This document shows, piece by piece, positions 18,648-28,339 of a DNA stretch of 54,497 nt. The DNA comes from Halothermothrix sp. DTU029 (GTDB lineage: Bacteria > Bacillota > Halanaerobiia > Halanaerobiales > DTU029). A program made the position numbers and the translations under genes. The notes under the pieces were generated by a model, which was not told the DNA's origin, searched no databases, and saw nothing but the letters and a program-made list of their open reading frames with translations. How positions within the stretch are numbered: position 1 is the stretch's first letter; every line of letters begins with the position of its first letter. The stretch covers positions 28,865 through 83,361 of the forward strand of contig LFRS01000142.1 in the NCBI GenBank assembly GCA_001512435.1, in the 5' to 3' direction.

Positions 18648-18863
18648 TTATTGGGTTTGTCTTAATTGCCTGATAATAGTCTGCAAGCTTTCTTTACCTT
18701 CCTTTTCCCACCGTTCTAAAAACTCATCAATCTCTTCCAGACCTTTTTTCATGGTCTCTATATTGCCATCTCCTACAAAGGGATCCTCTGTGTCAATATT
18801 TTGAATCATATTAATGGCTTTCTTTAAAGGATACTGTATTTTGTAGTAAATCTGATCAGTCAC
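18648..18863 (-). CDS. Unknown small helical protein, downstream partner
   Basis: I do not recognise this protein. It has about 71 residues, is predicted to be largely helical and soluble, and is rich in Glu, Lys and Gln (for example KKGLEEIDEFLERWEKEG). It has no cysteines, signal peptide or membrane segment. Three GTGs compete as start (18872, 18866, 18863); the last has the best spacing to the GGTAGG/AGGTGG region. It overlaps the end of the preceding small gene by about eight bases, suggesting translational coupling, and a terminator follows directly. The two genes look like one small transcription unit. Confidence 0.6.
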   Translation of the reverse strand: MTDQIYYKIQYPLKKAINMIQNIDTEDPFVGDGNIETMKKGLEEIDEFLERWEKEGKESLQTIIRQLRQTQ

Positions 18864-19077
18864 CACTACCACCTACCTGTTTTTCAATATTATTACGGAT
18901 TGTAGTTAATTTGGGTATAGCCTCATTTTCTATAAATCTTATATATCCTTCAAGGGTAATTATTCTATTGTCAAGAACCCTTTCACTCAGGTCAATACTC
19001 GAAAGATCAAAGTCTTCAACTTTATTTATCGTAGATGTAAGACGGTCTATGGCATCTAAAACATTTACTTTTCCCAT
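18856..19077 (-). CDS. Unknown small helical protein, upstream partner
   Basis: Unrecognised 73-residue protein, probably a short helical bundle, with an acidic middle (KVEDFDLSSIDLSERVLD) and no cysteines, signal peptide or membrane segment. The ATG follows GGGGTGTTGAA. It is similar in size to its overlapping downstream neighbour but without obvious sequence similarity by eye. XseB (exonuclease VII small subunit) was considered because of its size, but its characteristic repeated Leu-Glu helices are absent. A weak promoter lies just upstream, after the GGDEF gene. Confidence 0.6.
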   Translation of the reverse strand: MGKVNVLDAIDRLTSTINKVEDFDLSSIDLSERVLDNRIITLEGYIRFIENEAIPKLTTIRNNIEKQVGGSGD

Positions 19078-19108
19078 TTCAACACCCCATTTTGTTAGAT
19101 TTATTAAT

Positions 19109-19139
19109 ATTATAATATCTTTGCTTAAAAAAAATTCAA
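19109..19139 (-). promoter_or_regulatory. Possible promoter of the small-protein pair
   Basis: On the minus strand a perfect TATAAT (19109-19114) lies downstream of TTGAAT (19134-19139) with a long 19-base spacer. The spacing is poor, so this is tentative. Confidence 0.3.
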
Positions 19140-19153
19140 AATATGTAAAATAT

Positions 19154-20629
19154 CTATAGCTCTGCTACTGCCCTATTTTTTCCAGTATTTTTGGCCTTGT
19201 ACAATAATTGGTCCACCTTATCTACAAATTCTTCTTTGGTCCATCCTTCTTCATACTCTGCTACTCCTATACTTACTGTGATATTAAGGGGTTTTTGGTC
19301 TTCAATATCAATCTTTGTATTGGCAACTACCTTGTTTAATCTTTCTGCAAAACTATAAGCAGCCTTGATATCTGTGCCAGGCAAGAGAATGGCAAATTCT
19401 TCTCCTCCATATCTGGCTACTAAATCTCCTTCTCTACTATTACTTAATAATATGTCGGAAAGTTTCTTTAATACTTTGTCCCCGGTTAAATGACCGTATA
19501 CATCATTGACCTTTTTAAAATCATCAATATCCAGAATTATTAAAGAAAGTGGCCACAGCTTTTTCTCTTTGATTAAAAAATCCAGCTTGTTTTGAAAATA
19601 GGCATGGTTATATAAGGAGGTCAGTCCATCCTTTTGGGCCATTTCTTCCTGTTGCCTATATAACTGTGCATTCTGTAAGGCTATACTGACCTGATTAGCA
19701 AAAGATTGCAAAAAGTTGTTATCAATATTATTGAGATGGGTTAATGTAGGATCAAAGATGTTTATTGAACCAAATAAATCGTCACCTCTGCTAATAGGTA
19801 TAATAACAAATTGTACTTCTTCGCCTTTTTTGATATTCAGGGAAGGTAACAACTCTAATATCCTATCACCAACCCTGGTAACTCCAGAGGATAATTTTTT
19901 TTCTTTTGCCAAACATTCATAGATATCTTTGGTGAAATTTAGTTCTATCTCCTGGCTGGATTGAATAGTCTTGATCAGGACTTTTTGTTTACGGGTATAG
20001 ACTTCTTCACATAATTTGTTCTTAAAAACTGTAATAGAGCATGTCCGTAAGCCAATTAGCCCAACAATAGCATCCAGTGTTTTGTCCAATAATACCTCAA
20101 AATCCAGGGTAGAGTTAACAAAATCACTGACTATCTGTAGGGTAATCAGTTCTCCCAATCTCTGTTCCATTTTGACATAATAATAATTGTTTTTGATCAA
20201 AAGAAAAATATATTTGGCAATAAAGCGGAAAATATTCTCATAATCCTGGTTAAGCTCCAGTGTGTTTTGATAGCAAAAATATAAAATCCCCAGAAAATCA
20301 TTATCTTCCTCTAAGGGTAAAAGTAAGACATCATCAGTTTCTTTCAGGATAAAGGGAATAGTTATAAATACATCTTTGCTTTTTTTAATCACTGGTTTCT
20401 TTTCCCTTTGTAACAAGTTAATAATATTTTCCTGTAAGGTAAGCTGCTTAATTTCGGGATAAGTTATAGCCCTTAAGCTGCCACCTTCAAAAAGATAGAC
20501 CCCAGATAATAAAAAAGAAAAGTACCTGCTGACAAAATTATAAATTTCCTTTAATATATTGCCAGGTGCAGCAGTACCTAATGATAGAAAAAAATGCAAA
20601 AACTGTTTTTCAAAAGAGCCTAAAGACAT
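19154..20629 (-). CDS. GAF-GGDEF diguanylate cyclase
   Basis: Likely synthesises c-di-GMP from two GTP. Of 491 residues, an N-terminal region of about 150 is unassigned, a GAF-like sensor domain spans about 160-320, and the GGDEF domain runs from about 325 to the end. The active-site signature is GGEEF at 408-412, and an RxxD product-inhibition site (REGD, 399-402) lies exactly five residues upstream, so the enzyme looks catalytically active and feedback-controlled. No membrane segment is apparent, so it is probably cytoplasmic. It lies directly downstream of rnpB with no clear promoter in the 160-base gap. Confidence 0.9.
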   Translation of the reverse strand: MSLGSFEKQFLHFFLSLGTAAPGNILKEIYNFVSRYFSFLLSGVYLFEGGSLRAITYPEIKQLTLQENIINLLQREKKPVIKKSKDVFITIPFILKETDDVLLLPLEEDNDFLGILYFCYQNTLELNQDYENIFRFIAKYIFLLIKNNYYYVKMEQRLGELITLQIVSDFVNSTLDFEVLLDKTLDAIVGLIGLRTCSITVFKNKLCEEVYTRKQKVLIKTIQSSQEIELNFTKDIYECLAKEKKLSSGVTRVGDRILELLPSLNIKKGEEVQFVIIPISRGDDLFGSINIFDPTLTHLNNIDNNFLQSFANQVSIALQNAQLYRQQEEMAQKDGLTSLYNHAYFQNKLDFLIKEKKLWPLSLIILDIDDFKKVNDVYGHLTGDKVLKKLSDILLSNSREGDLVARYGGEEFAILLPGTDIKAAYSFAERLNKVVANTKIDIEDQKPLNITVSIGVAEYEEGWTKEEFVDKVDQLLYKAKNTGKNRAVAEL

Positions 20630-20789
20630 AATTTTTCCCCCGTATCTCCTATAAATGAGTTATTATGGAATCTTTCAGGGAACAATTTGATTAAAAATTT
20701 GCTCAATTGCTCCTATAATTACATACGAGGAGAAACAAAAGTTTGATTTATTGCCAGGATTTAAACAAGATTATGTACATGGAAAAAGT
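20630..20789. other. AT-rich gap between rnpB and the GGDEF gene
   Basis: This 160-base gap has no credible open frame. Immediately after the RNase P RNA 3' end the minus strand reads ACTTTTT, so the P1 helix plus this T-run may act as the rnpB terminator. I found no well-spaced promoter for the GGDEF gene, and no c-di-GMP riboswitch was evident. Confidence 0.4.
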
Positions 20790-21135
20790 ATAAGTTGACC
20801 TGTAAGCCGAGTTCTGTCGTGGATGATCATCTGTCTTAGATATCAGTTACCTGAATATCTTTAGCGTCTTTACCCGGAGAAAAGGCGGGCCACCTTATCC
20901 TTCTCCCTATTTAGACTTTCTCCAGATGGGGTTTACCTAGCAGCCCAGTCACCTGGACCCTGGTGAGCTCTTACCTCACCTTTTCACCCTTACCTATTAA
21001 AAAAATAATAGGCGGTATATCTCTGTGGCACTTTCCTGGGAGTCACCTCCACTGGATGTTATCCAGCACCCTGCCCTATGGAGCTCGGACTTTCCTCAGC
21101 CATTATTCATGGCCGCGATCACCCGGTCAACTTAT
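20790..21135 (-). ncRNA. rnpB: RNase P RNA, bacterial class A
   Basis: Catalytic RNA that removes 5' leaders from precursor tRNAs. The ends pair perfectly: GGTCAACTTAT at 21125-21135 and ATAAGTTGACC at 20790-20800 form an 11-base P1 helix. Conserved blocks are present in order on the minus strand: GAGGAAAGTCCGAGCTCC near the 5' end, CAGGGTGCTGGATAAC, a GGTAAACCCC segment, and ACAGAACTCGGCTTACAG at the 3' end. At about 346 nucleotides, with P1-type closure, it fits the ancestral A type rather than the Bacillus B type. A strong promoter lies 30 bases upstream. Confidence 0.96.
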
Positions 21136-21164
21136 ACTGTTTTCTCCCTCTAAATTACAATGCT

Positions 21165-21194
21165 AGTATAACATAGACAATTTTCTAATGTCAA
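21165..21194 (-). promoter_or_regulatory. Sigma-A promoter of rnpB
   Basis: On the minus strand, TTGACA (21189-21194), an 18-base spacer and TATACT (21165-21170) are accompanied by an extended -10 TG at TGTTATACT. The expected start is near 21158, slightly upstream of the mature RNA end. Confidence 0.8.
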
Positions 21195-21208
21195 GTGTTC
21201 TAAAGGAT

Positions 21209-21400
21209 TTAACTCCTGATAGCACCAAGCAGGTCCTTATAGGTTTCTGGGTCCATTCCCACTTCTTTGCGGGGCAATATTAAGTCACTGCCACTGACTT
21301 CCGCGCAGTCTTTACATATTTTGGTTTCAGGCAAGGCCTGGAGTCTTTCAGGATTAATCCCCTTTCCACAATAGAGACAGGTATGGTAAAAAAACAACAT
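21209..21400 (-). CDS. Short DksA/TraR-type zinc-finger protein
   Basis: Protein of 63 residues containing a four-cysteine zinc finger, CLYCGKGINPERLQALP then CKDC, which matches the DksA/TraR zinc-finger pattern (CxxCG, Ile, Arg-Leu, Ala-x-Pro, CxxC). Unlike DksA it lacks the N-terminal coiled coil with acidic tip that enters the RNA polymerase secondary channel, so it is unlikely to act as a classical DksA. The ATG is preceded by GGGAGATCTT. It follows the Nif3-like gene by 26 bases, probably in the same transcript, and precedes the rnpB promoter. Confidence 0.75.
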   Translation of the reverse strand: MLFFYHTCLYCGKGINPERLQALPETKICKDCAEVSGSDLILPRKEVGMDPETYKDLLGAIRS

Positions 21401-21426
21401 AAGATCTCCCTTTCCTGAAAAAATAC

Positions 21427-22221
21427 TTAAGTTAAATAATTCCAGGGTTCTGTATTAAGCTCTGATTTGTATAGCTTAAGCCCAGGTAAATTCTGATTAA
21501 AATAATCATATAGTAAAGATTTTACAATAACCTCAGTCTGATAATGGCCAGCATCTACAAGTCCAAGGCCCAATACTTCAGCCTCTTGAGCCTGGTGGTA
21601 TTTTATATCCCCGGTAAGTAATAGATCTGCTCCTTCTGCTGCAGCCAGGGAAATAAAATCTGCCCCACTCCCACTACAGATAGCAATAGTCTTAACACCT
21701 GTATTGAGATCACCAACATAGCGTAATTGTTCTATCTTTAATTTCTCCTTGACCATTTCTAGGAATCCTCCTAAAGAAATTTCTGTATCTAAAGAACCAA
21801 TCCTGCCTGGTCCAGGTTCTGTCATTAAATCATCTTCAGCCCTTAAGTCCCTTACTGCAGTCAAACCAAAGATATTGGCCAGGTAATCATTAATCCCGCC
21901 TTCTGCCTTATCCAGGTTAGTATGCATGGTAAAAACATTTATTTTGTTGGCAATAATTTTGTAAATCATTCTGCCCTGCTGATCCTCTTTTTTGATTTTT
22001 TTAAGAGGCCTAAAGATAAGTGGATGGTGGGTAATTATCATTTGGCAATTTTTTGCTATAGCTTCATCGACAACGGCTTCATTTATATCCAGGGATAACA
22101 AAAGGCCAGTAACCTCCTGTTCAAGTTCACCAATCTGTATGCCGGTATTATCCCAGGCATAGGCCAGGTTTTGAGGTGCTAATTTATTGGCCATGGCTAT
22201 TATGTCTTTAACTTTATACAT
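21427..22221 (-). CDS. Nif3-like dinuclear metal-centre protein (DUF34)
   Basis: Member of the Nif3/YbgI/YqfO family; structural homologues are hexameric rings with a dinuclear metal site. Metal-ligand motifs include ITHHPLIF near residue 65, TMHTNLDKA and, near the C-terminus, LVDAGHYQTE. The 264-residue length corresponds to the short form without the inserted PII-like domain of Bacillus YqfO. Biochemical function is unsettled; a GTP cyclohydrolase I type 2 label is often transferred but poorly supported. It lies downstream of rpoD, as in many Bacillota, but a terminator separates the two. Confidence 0.93.
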   Translation of the reverse strand: MYKVKDIIAMANKLAPQNLAYAWDNTGIQIGELEQEVTGLLLSLDINEAVVDEAIAKNCQMIITHHPLIFRPLKKIKKEDQQGRMIYKIIANKINVFTMHTNLDKAEGGINDYLANIFGLTAVRDLRAEDDLMTEPGPGRIGSLDTEISLGGFLEMVKEKLKIEQLRYVGDLNTGVKTIAICSGSGADFISLAAAEGADLLLTGDIKYHQAQEAEVLGLGLVDAGHYQTEVIVKSLLYDYFNQNLPGLKLYKSELNTEPWNYLT

Positions 22222-22271
22222 AAAATCTACCCCTTTATTTTATTCATAAGTAAAGCATTATGTTCATAGAA

Positions 22272-22303
22272 AACAAAAAACCCTGTCCTGATTAAGAACA
22301 AGG
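22272..22303 (-). terminator. Intrinsic terminator after rpoD
   Basis: On the minus strand, CCTTGTTCT-TAATC-AGGACAGGG forms a nine-pair stem including two G-U pairs, followed by six Ts. It ends the long dnaG-rpoD transcript. Confidence 0.88.
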
Positions 22304-22325
22304 CCTTATAATAAATTCTTGCAAA

Positions 22326-23423
<1,098 letters not shown>

Positions 23424-23457
23424 AAAATTCCCTCCTTTCAACAAATACAGGTAAATA

Positions 23458-25194
23458 TTAAGCAGTTATCCTGATAAATCTCAATAATAACTGATTAATT
23501 TCTCCTAAACTATAATCTTTATTGGCATTTAATTCTCTATAAATATCCCTCTTAATTTTTTTGCTAAAACTACTGATAATTTCCCGGGGATGCTGGTGAT
23601 TATCCCTGACCAAGAGGGCCATAATAAGCTTTCTGCTCTCCTCATCTACCCTGGCTATTAATTCATCCAGGTTATCAGTAGCCTCTGCCAATAATACTTT
23701 TACCAACTTCTTATAAGGACCTGTAAAATTAACAGGCTCTAAATATTGCAAGAATTTTTCTCTCTCTGCAATTTTCTCCAGGTATAATTTTAAAAAATTG
23801 CCTTCAATATTATTTATATTTACCTTATCTCTTGTCTTATTATCTATTTTAGTATATCTGTAATTATAATTTTTATCCTTATTTTTACTATCTTTACTCC
23901 GGTACAGCCTGATAGCTTTATTAATAGTTTCTATTTCTATATTATATTTTTCAGCAAGAGCCTGAACATAAATATCTCTTTTAACCTGGTCATCTATTCT
24001 GGCAAATAAGCGGGCTAATTCTTTAGTAAAACTGATCTTGCCTTCTATTGTTGCTGGATCATGTTCTTTTTCCAACTGCTGTACCTTATAATCAATCAGG
24101 CTTACTGCGGACTCTACTAAACTACTAAAGCCTTCTTTTCCTTCTTTTTTGATAAAGTCATCAGGATCCATACTGGCTGGTAGCTGAATCACTTTTACAT
24201 TTAAGCCTTCCCTTTCCAGTAGTTCCATTCCTCTTAAGGTAGCCGCAGCTCCTGCTGTATCAGCATCATAGGCAATGTAAATATTTTGGGCATATCGTTT
24301 TAATAGTCTGGCATGTTCTGCAGTAAAAGCAGTCCCTAAGGAAGCTATAGTATTATTGAGCCCATATTTATGGGCTGTCATTACATCAGTATATCCTTCC
24401 ATAACTATTGCACTGGCACTTTCCCTGATACTGTTCCGGGCCCAATTTAGACCATAGAGGTTTTCACTTTTCTTAAAAATCACTGTTTCCGGGGAATTAA
24501 GATATTTTGGTGCAGAATTGCTTTCCTCCAGTATCCGGCCGCCAAAGGCAATCACTTCTCCCCTGATATTAAAAATCGGGAAAATAACCCGATCCCTGAA
24601 ACGATCATAATAATGACCACTTTTACCCCGGGTAACAAGCCCTGCCTTTAAGATCTCTTCTGTAGTAAAGCCTTTTTTCAGAAGGAATTTCAGCAGGCTG
24701 TCCCATGTTTGGGGAGCATAACCAAGATAATAATTCCTAAAGTCCTCTTCAGTAAATCCTCTTCTACTCAAATATTCCAGAGCTTTTTTTCCTGCTGTAG
24801 TTTTTAATAAGATATAATGATAGAACCTTGCTGTTAAACTGTGTAAATTAAAGATTCGTTCTCTTTCCAAAATCTCCTGCTCTTGATAAGGACTATTATA
24901 AGTAGGGATACTTAGGCCAGCCCGGCTGGCCAATACTTCCAGGGCCTCCTTAAAGGTGATATTCTCTATCTCCATCAGGAATTTAAAAAGGTCTCCTCCT
25001 GCTCCACAGCCAAAACAGTAATAAAACTGATTTTCCTGATTCACATTGAAGGAAGGGGTTTTCTCCTGATGAAATGGACAAAGTCCCTTGTAATTATTAC
25101 CAGACCTTTTTAATGGGACATAGTCAGATATAAAATCTACAATATCTACGGTGTTTTTGATTTTTTCTACAAACTCCTCGAAGTTCCCCGACAA
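23458..25194 (-). CDS. dnaG: DNA primase DnaG
   Basis: Synthesises RNA primers at the replication fork. The CHC2 zinc site is complete (Cys39, His42, Cys60, Cys63). The RNA polymerase core includes a TOPRIM region with VMEGYTDVM and [10 protein letters not shown], and a helical helicase-binding region forms the C-terminus. The 578-residue length is normal. The start is a TTG eight bases after AAGGGTG; no better start lies nearby. A tandem AT-rich motif occurs in the upstream gap. It precedes rpoD, so primase and the main sigma factor are co-transcribed. Confidence 0.96.
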   Translation of the reverse strand: MSGNFEEFVEKIKNTVDIVDFISDYVPLKRSGNNYKGLCPFHQEKTPSFNVNQENQFYYCFGCGAGGDLFKFLMEIENITFKEALEVLASRAGLSIPTYNSPYQEQEILERERIFNLHSLTARFYHYILLKTTAGKKALEYLSRRGFTEEDFRNYYLGYAPQTWDSLLKFLLKKGFTTEEILKAGLVTRGKSGHYYDRFRDRVIFPIFNIRGEVIAFGGRILEESNSAPKYLNSPETVIFKKSENLYGLNWARNSIRESASAIVMEGYTDVMTAHKYGLNNTIASLGTAFTAEHARLLKRYAQNIYIAYDADTAGAAATLRGMELLEREGLNVKVIQLPASMDPDDFIKKEGKEGFSSLVESAVSLIDYKVQQLEKEHDPATIEGKISFTKELARLFARIDDQVKRDIYVQALAEKYNIEIETINKAIRLYRSKDSKNKDKNYNYRYTKIDNKTRDKVNINNIEGNFLKLYLEKIAEREKFLQYLEPVNFTGPYKKLVKVLLAEATDNLDELIARVDEESRKLIMALLVRDNHQHPREIISSFSKKIKRDIYRELNANKDYSLGEINQLLLRFIRITA

Positions 25195-25209
25195 TTTTTT
25201 TCACCCTTA

Positions 25210-25245
25210 ATTAAAAATTCTGCATGCATTAAAAAATTCCTGCAT
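25210..25245. repeat. Tandem 16-18 base motif upstream of dnaG
   Basis: Two near-identical units, ATTAAAAATTCTGCAT (25210-25225) and ATTAAAAAATTCCTGCAT (25228-25245), sit side by side in the 85-base gap before dnaG, joined by a GC dinucleotide. They differ by two single-base indels. They could be a protein-binding site or a slippage product. Confidence 0.55.
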
Positions 25246-25279
25246 CTATTTTTCTTTTTTTATAATTGACCAAAAGCAC

Positions 25280-26269
25280 TTAAAGGTTTTCTTTCCAGGG
25301 TAAGGGAACAAATAATTCCTGCCATTTTTTTATGGCATAGGTATCAGTCATCCCAGCAATATAATCAACAACCAACTGTTCCTTTTCACTTTTTATGGAC
25401 TTGTTTTCAGGGATAACCTCCGTAGGATTATTCATATAATAGGCAAATAAACTTTTGACTAAATTGATGGCCTTGTCTTCTTCCTTTTTGGCCAGAGAAT
25501 CAATATAAACATTCTCATAGAGAAAGGCCCTTAATTCTTCACTGGCCTTTTCCACTGCCGGGGACCGCCTGATCTTCTTTTCCCCCCAACTATGGCTGAT
25601 TATATCCCTGATCATCCGGTCTACCCTGGCAGAATGGGTATAGCCCAGGACATCTAAAATATGAGCCGGTATATCTTCCAGCTTGATTATTCCTGCCCGG
25701 ATAGCATCATCAATATCATGATTTATATAGGCAATCCGATCGGCAAACTTGACAATCTGGCCTTCCAGGGTCTCCGGTTCTGTCTGGCCGGTATGGTTTA
25801 GAATCCCATCCCGTACTTCATGGGATAGGTTCAGGTCTTCTATTATATCCACGACCCGCAGGCTTTGTTCATTATGTTTAAAACCATTTTTACATACATC
25901 TTCCAGAGCATATTCACCAGCATGTCCAAAAGGAGTATGGCCTAAATCATGGCCTAAAGCTATTGCTTCAGTCAGGTCTTCATTTAAAGCCAAAGCCCTG
26001 GCGATAGTCCGGGCAATCTGGGCTACCTCCAGGGTATGGGTTAACCTGGTCCGATAATGATCCCCTTCTGGAATTAAAAAAACCTGGGTTTTATGCTTTA
26101 ACCGCCTGAAAGCCTTGGAGTGGATTATCCGGTCCCGATCATGTTGAAAGATTGTTCTAATATCACATTTCTCCTCTTCTTTTGCCCTTCCTTTACTGTT
26201 TTTACTCAAACAGGCGTAAGCTGATAAGGTGCTGGCTTCTCTTTCTTCTATATCAATCCTTTTTAACAA
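25280..26269 (-). CDS. Deoxyguanosinetriphosphate triphosphohydrolase-like HD protein
   Basis: HD-superfamily phosphohydrolase of the dGTPase-like family, which hydrolyses dNTPs to deoxynucleosides and triphosphate. The metal ligands are visible: RLTHTLEVAQ and GHDLGHTPFGHAGE contain the first His and the HD pair, and DRIAYINHDIDDA the final Asp. About 329 residues matches the short Bacillota type; substrate preference is not inferable. The TTG at 26269 has GGGGGAGG correctly spaced, so I prefer it to a TTG six codons upstream that overlaps the ribosome site. It lies directly upstream of dnaG. Confidence 0.93.
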   Translation of the reverse strand: MLKRIDIEEREASTLSAYACLSKNSKGRAKEEEKCDIRTIFQHDRDRIIHSKAFRRLKHKTQVFLIPEGDHYRTRLTHTLEVAQIARTIARALALNEDLTEAIALGHDLGHTPFGHAGEYALEDVCKNGFKHNEQSLRVVDIIEDLNLSHEVRDGILNHTGQTEPETLEGQIVKFADRIAYINHDIDDAIRAGIIKLEDIPAHILDVLGYTHSARVDRMIRDIISHSWGEKKIRRSPAVEKASEELRAFLYENVYIDSLAKKEEDKAINLVKSLFAYYMNNPTEVIPENKSIKSEKEQLVVDYIAGMTDTYAIKKWQELFVPLPWKENL

Positions 26270-26371
26270 TTCTTTGTCCTCCCCCAAAGAGTATTTTTAT
26301 AGAAGAATCCAATATATTAGATTATGCCAGTAATCTGCCTTTATTTTTTAAAGTTCTACAACTTAAGCCTC

Positions 26372-26758
26372 TTATTCTACTATAACTGTATTACGGTCAA
26401 TCTCCAGGGTATAATCTTTATATAAGGCTGCAGCTCCAGCCAGGAGGGTTAGATAAGGAAACAAAACCAGACTGATTACTCCTGCTGTAACTGGTATTTC
26501 CATTAAGGTTTGTTCTTCATTTTTTACTACAATCTTATTGACATTGCCTTCCTTGATTATTTCTTTGATTTTATTGATTAACTCCTGGGCCTTAACCTGG
26601 ATTACATCAACATGTTTCCCTGCCTTTTGCTTTTCTTTTTCCAATTTTATTATGGCAGCAATCAAATCTCCATTACAATCTTCTAAGGCTTGATAGGCTG
26701 CTTCATAAGAAACTCCTAACCGCTTTCTGATTTGATCTATTTTTTCTAAAAGATCCAT
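26372..26758 (-). CDS. DUF4342 protein with N-terminal UBA-like domain
   Basis: Protein of 128 residues with two parts: a UBA-like three-helix domain (about 1-42, including RLGVSYEAAYQALEDCNGDL, as in the N-terminus of EF-Ts) and a DUF4342 domain with a hydrophobic segment near 90-110 and a short positive beta-strand region. Function is unknown. In several clostridia such proteins stand near recO and dnaG, as here. The ATG follows GAGGTGATAAG. It lies 14 bases after recO. Confidence 0.8.
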   Translation of the reverse strand: MDLLEKIDQIRKRLGVSYEAAYQALEDCNGDLIAAIIKLEKEKQKAGKHVDVIQVKAQELINKIKEIIKEGNVNKIVVKNEEQTLMEIPVTAGVISLVLFPYLTLLAGAAALYKDYTLEIDRNTVIVE

Positions 26759-26772
26759 CTTATCACCTCAGT

Positions 26773-27552
26773 TTAAGTTTCTCCTAATTTTTTTATCATA
26801 TGCAAAAAATCATAGGATTTTATCTTTAATTCCAGGTGATATTTGATAAAAGCATCACTTAGTTGGTCCAACTGCCGGTATTCCCTTTCTGTGCCTTCCC
26901 AGTCTCTTAGTCCTTTAAAGCCATTATTAATGATTTTTTTTAAGCTTTCTACCATCTGCACAGATAAGATATAGCCCTGAAAACGGAAATCCTCTTGATT
27001 ATCCTGGTAACATTCCGGACAAATTAAGCCCCCCTGCTGGACATGGAAATAATTTTTTTCAGCATAGGCCAGCTTTTTATTGCAGCTGACACAATAATCC
27101 AACTGGGGTTTTAAGCCCAGGACAACCAACAGGCTTATCTTGAAAACCAATTCTATATAAGGTAATTTCTCTTCTTCTACCATTATTTTATGTAGGGTAG
27201 ATAGAAGAAGTGCAAAAAGGGCTTCATTGGCCTGGTTCTCCTGGCTTACTTTTTCCACAGCTTCAGCGACAAAGGAGGCATAGGCCATTTTGATTAAGTC
27301 TTCCCGCACTTTATTAAAAGTAAAGATATTTCTTATTTGATTAATCCTGTCAATGGATTTCCCCCGATAGATTGTTATCAGATTATAGTTAAAGGGCAAA
27401 ACAATGCCGGAAATGGAACTTTTACTTTTGCGTACACCTTTAGCCACAGCCCTGATCTTCCCGTAATCTTTCGTAAAAAAGGTAATTATCTTATCAGCCT
27501 CTCCCAGATCAAATTGTTTCAGCACTATGGCTTCTGTCCTCAAAATAGCCAT
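26773..27552 (-). CDS. recO: DNA repair protein RecO
   Basis: Recombination mediator that helps RecA load onto SSB-coated single-stranded DNA. The N-terminal OB fold begins LRTEAIVLKQFDLGEADKI, and a C-terminal zinc finger is present (CVSCNKKL and CPECYQ). The 259-residue length is normal. The ATG is one base after the deoC stop, with its ribosome site (GAAGAAGG) inside deoC. recO normally follows era directly; here deoC is inserted. Confidence 0.95.
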   Translation of the reverse strand: MAILRTEAIVLKQFDLGEADKIITFFTKDYGKIRAVAKGVRKSKSSISGIVLPFNYNLITIYRGKSIDRINQIRNIFTFNKVREDLIKMAYASFVAEAVEKVSQENQANEALFALLLSTLHKIMVEEEKLPYIELVFKISLLVVLGLKPQLDYCVSCNKKLAYAEKNYFHVQQGGLICPECYQDNQEDFRFQGYILSVQMVESLKKIINNGFKGLRDWEGTEREYRQLDQLSDAFIKYHLELKIKSYDFLHMIKKLGET

Positions 27553-27553
27553 T

Positions 27554-28252
27554 TTAACCTTCTTCTTCGGATATGCCTTCTCCGTTGACTATGGCTACTC
27601 CAGAACTTGTTCCAATCCTGTTAGCACCGGCATTCAGCATATCCAGAGCATCCTGATAATTTCTAATGCCACCAGAAGCCTTAACACCAATGTCCCTGCC
27701 AACTGTTTTTCGCATCAGGCTGACATCTTCTATAGTAGCCCCGGCAGGACCAAATCCAGTAGAGGTTTTTACAAAATCAGCTCCAGCATTTTTGGCCAGG
27801 AGGCAGGCCTGTACAATCTCTTCTTCATTGAGATAACAGGTCTCCAGAATGACTTTGACAATGATATCAGAAGAAATACCGGTGGTTTTGGTGGCATCAA
27901 CTACAGCCTTGATATCATTTGCTACCAGCTCATAGGCTCCTGATTTAAAGGCCCCTATATTCATGACCATATCTATTTCCTGGGCACCATTTTTTACGGC
28001 ATTACGGGTTTCAAAGGCTTTGACCTCGGTAGTATTGGCTCCCAGGGGGAAGCCAATCACTGTTGTTACTTTTACAGAAGTATTTGCCAGTAATTTTGCA
28101 GCCATAGGTACAAAGATAGGGTTTACACAGACTGAAGCAAATTCATAATCATAGGCTTCCTGACATAAGTCCCTAATATCCTCCACCCTGGCTGTAGGTT
28201 TTAATAATGTATGGTCAATCATTTTAGACATATCACGAGGTTTAATCGCCAT
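27554..28252 (-). CDS. deoC: Deoxyribose-phosphate aldolase
   Basis: Class I aldolase that splits 2-deoxyribose-5-phosphate into acetaldehyde and glyceraldehyde-3-phosphate in deoxynucleoside catabolism. The Schiff-base lysine is Lys162 in FVKTSTGFG, with the supporting Lys191 in KASGGIRN and an Asp at about residue 94 in DMVMNIG. The 232-residue length is normal. It lies between era and recO, close to cdd, so two nucleoside-salvage genes flank era. No phosphopentomutase or nucleoside phosphorylase gene is present in the window. Confidence 0.96.
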   Translation of the reverse strand: MAIKPRDMSKMIDHTLLKPTARVEDIRDLCQEAYDYEFASVCVNPIFVPMAAKLLANTSVKVTTVIGFPLGANTTEVKAFETRNAVKNGAQEIDMVMNIGAFKSGAYELVANDIKAVVDATKTTGISSDIIVKVILETCYLNEEEIVQACLLAKNAGADFVKTSTGFGPAGATIEDVSLMRKTVGRDIGVKASGGIRNYQDALDMLNAGANRIGTSSGVAIVNGEGISEEEG

Positions 28253-28339
28253 AAAAATTCACTCCCTGAACGATATTGTGTTCTTCACAAGCTATATTCT
28301 TCACCTTTGGGATTATTCCTTCATCTTTCTCTTTTTCTC

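Noticed and set aside
18648-18863. Exonuclease VII small subunit XseB
   Set aside because: The size is similar, but the typical XseB helix pattern is absent and there is no xseA nearby.
20630-20789. c-di-GMP riboswitch upstream of the GGDEF gene
   Set aside because: No recognisable GEMM core (conserved GNRA and receptor segments) was seen in the 160 bases.
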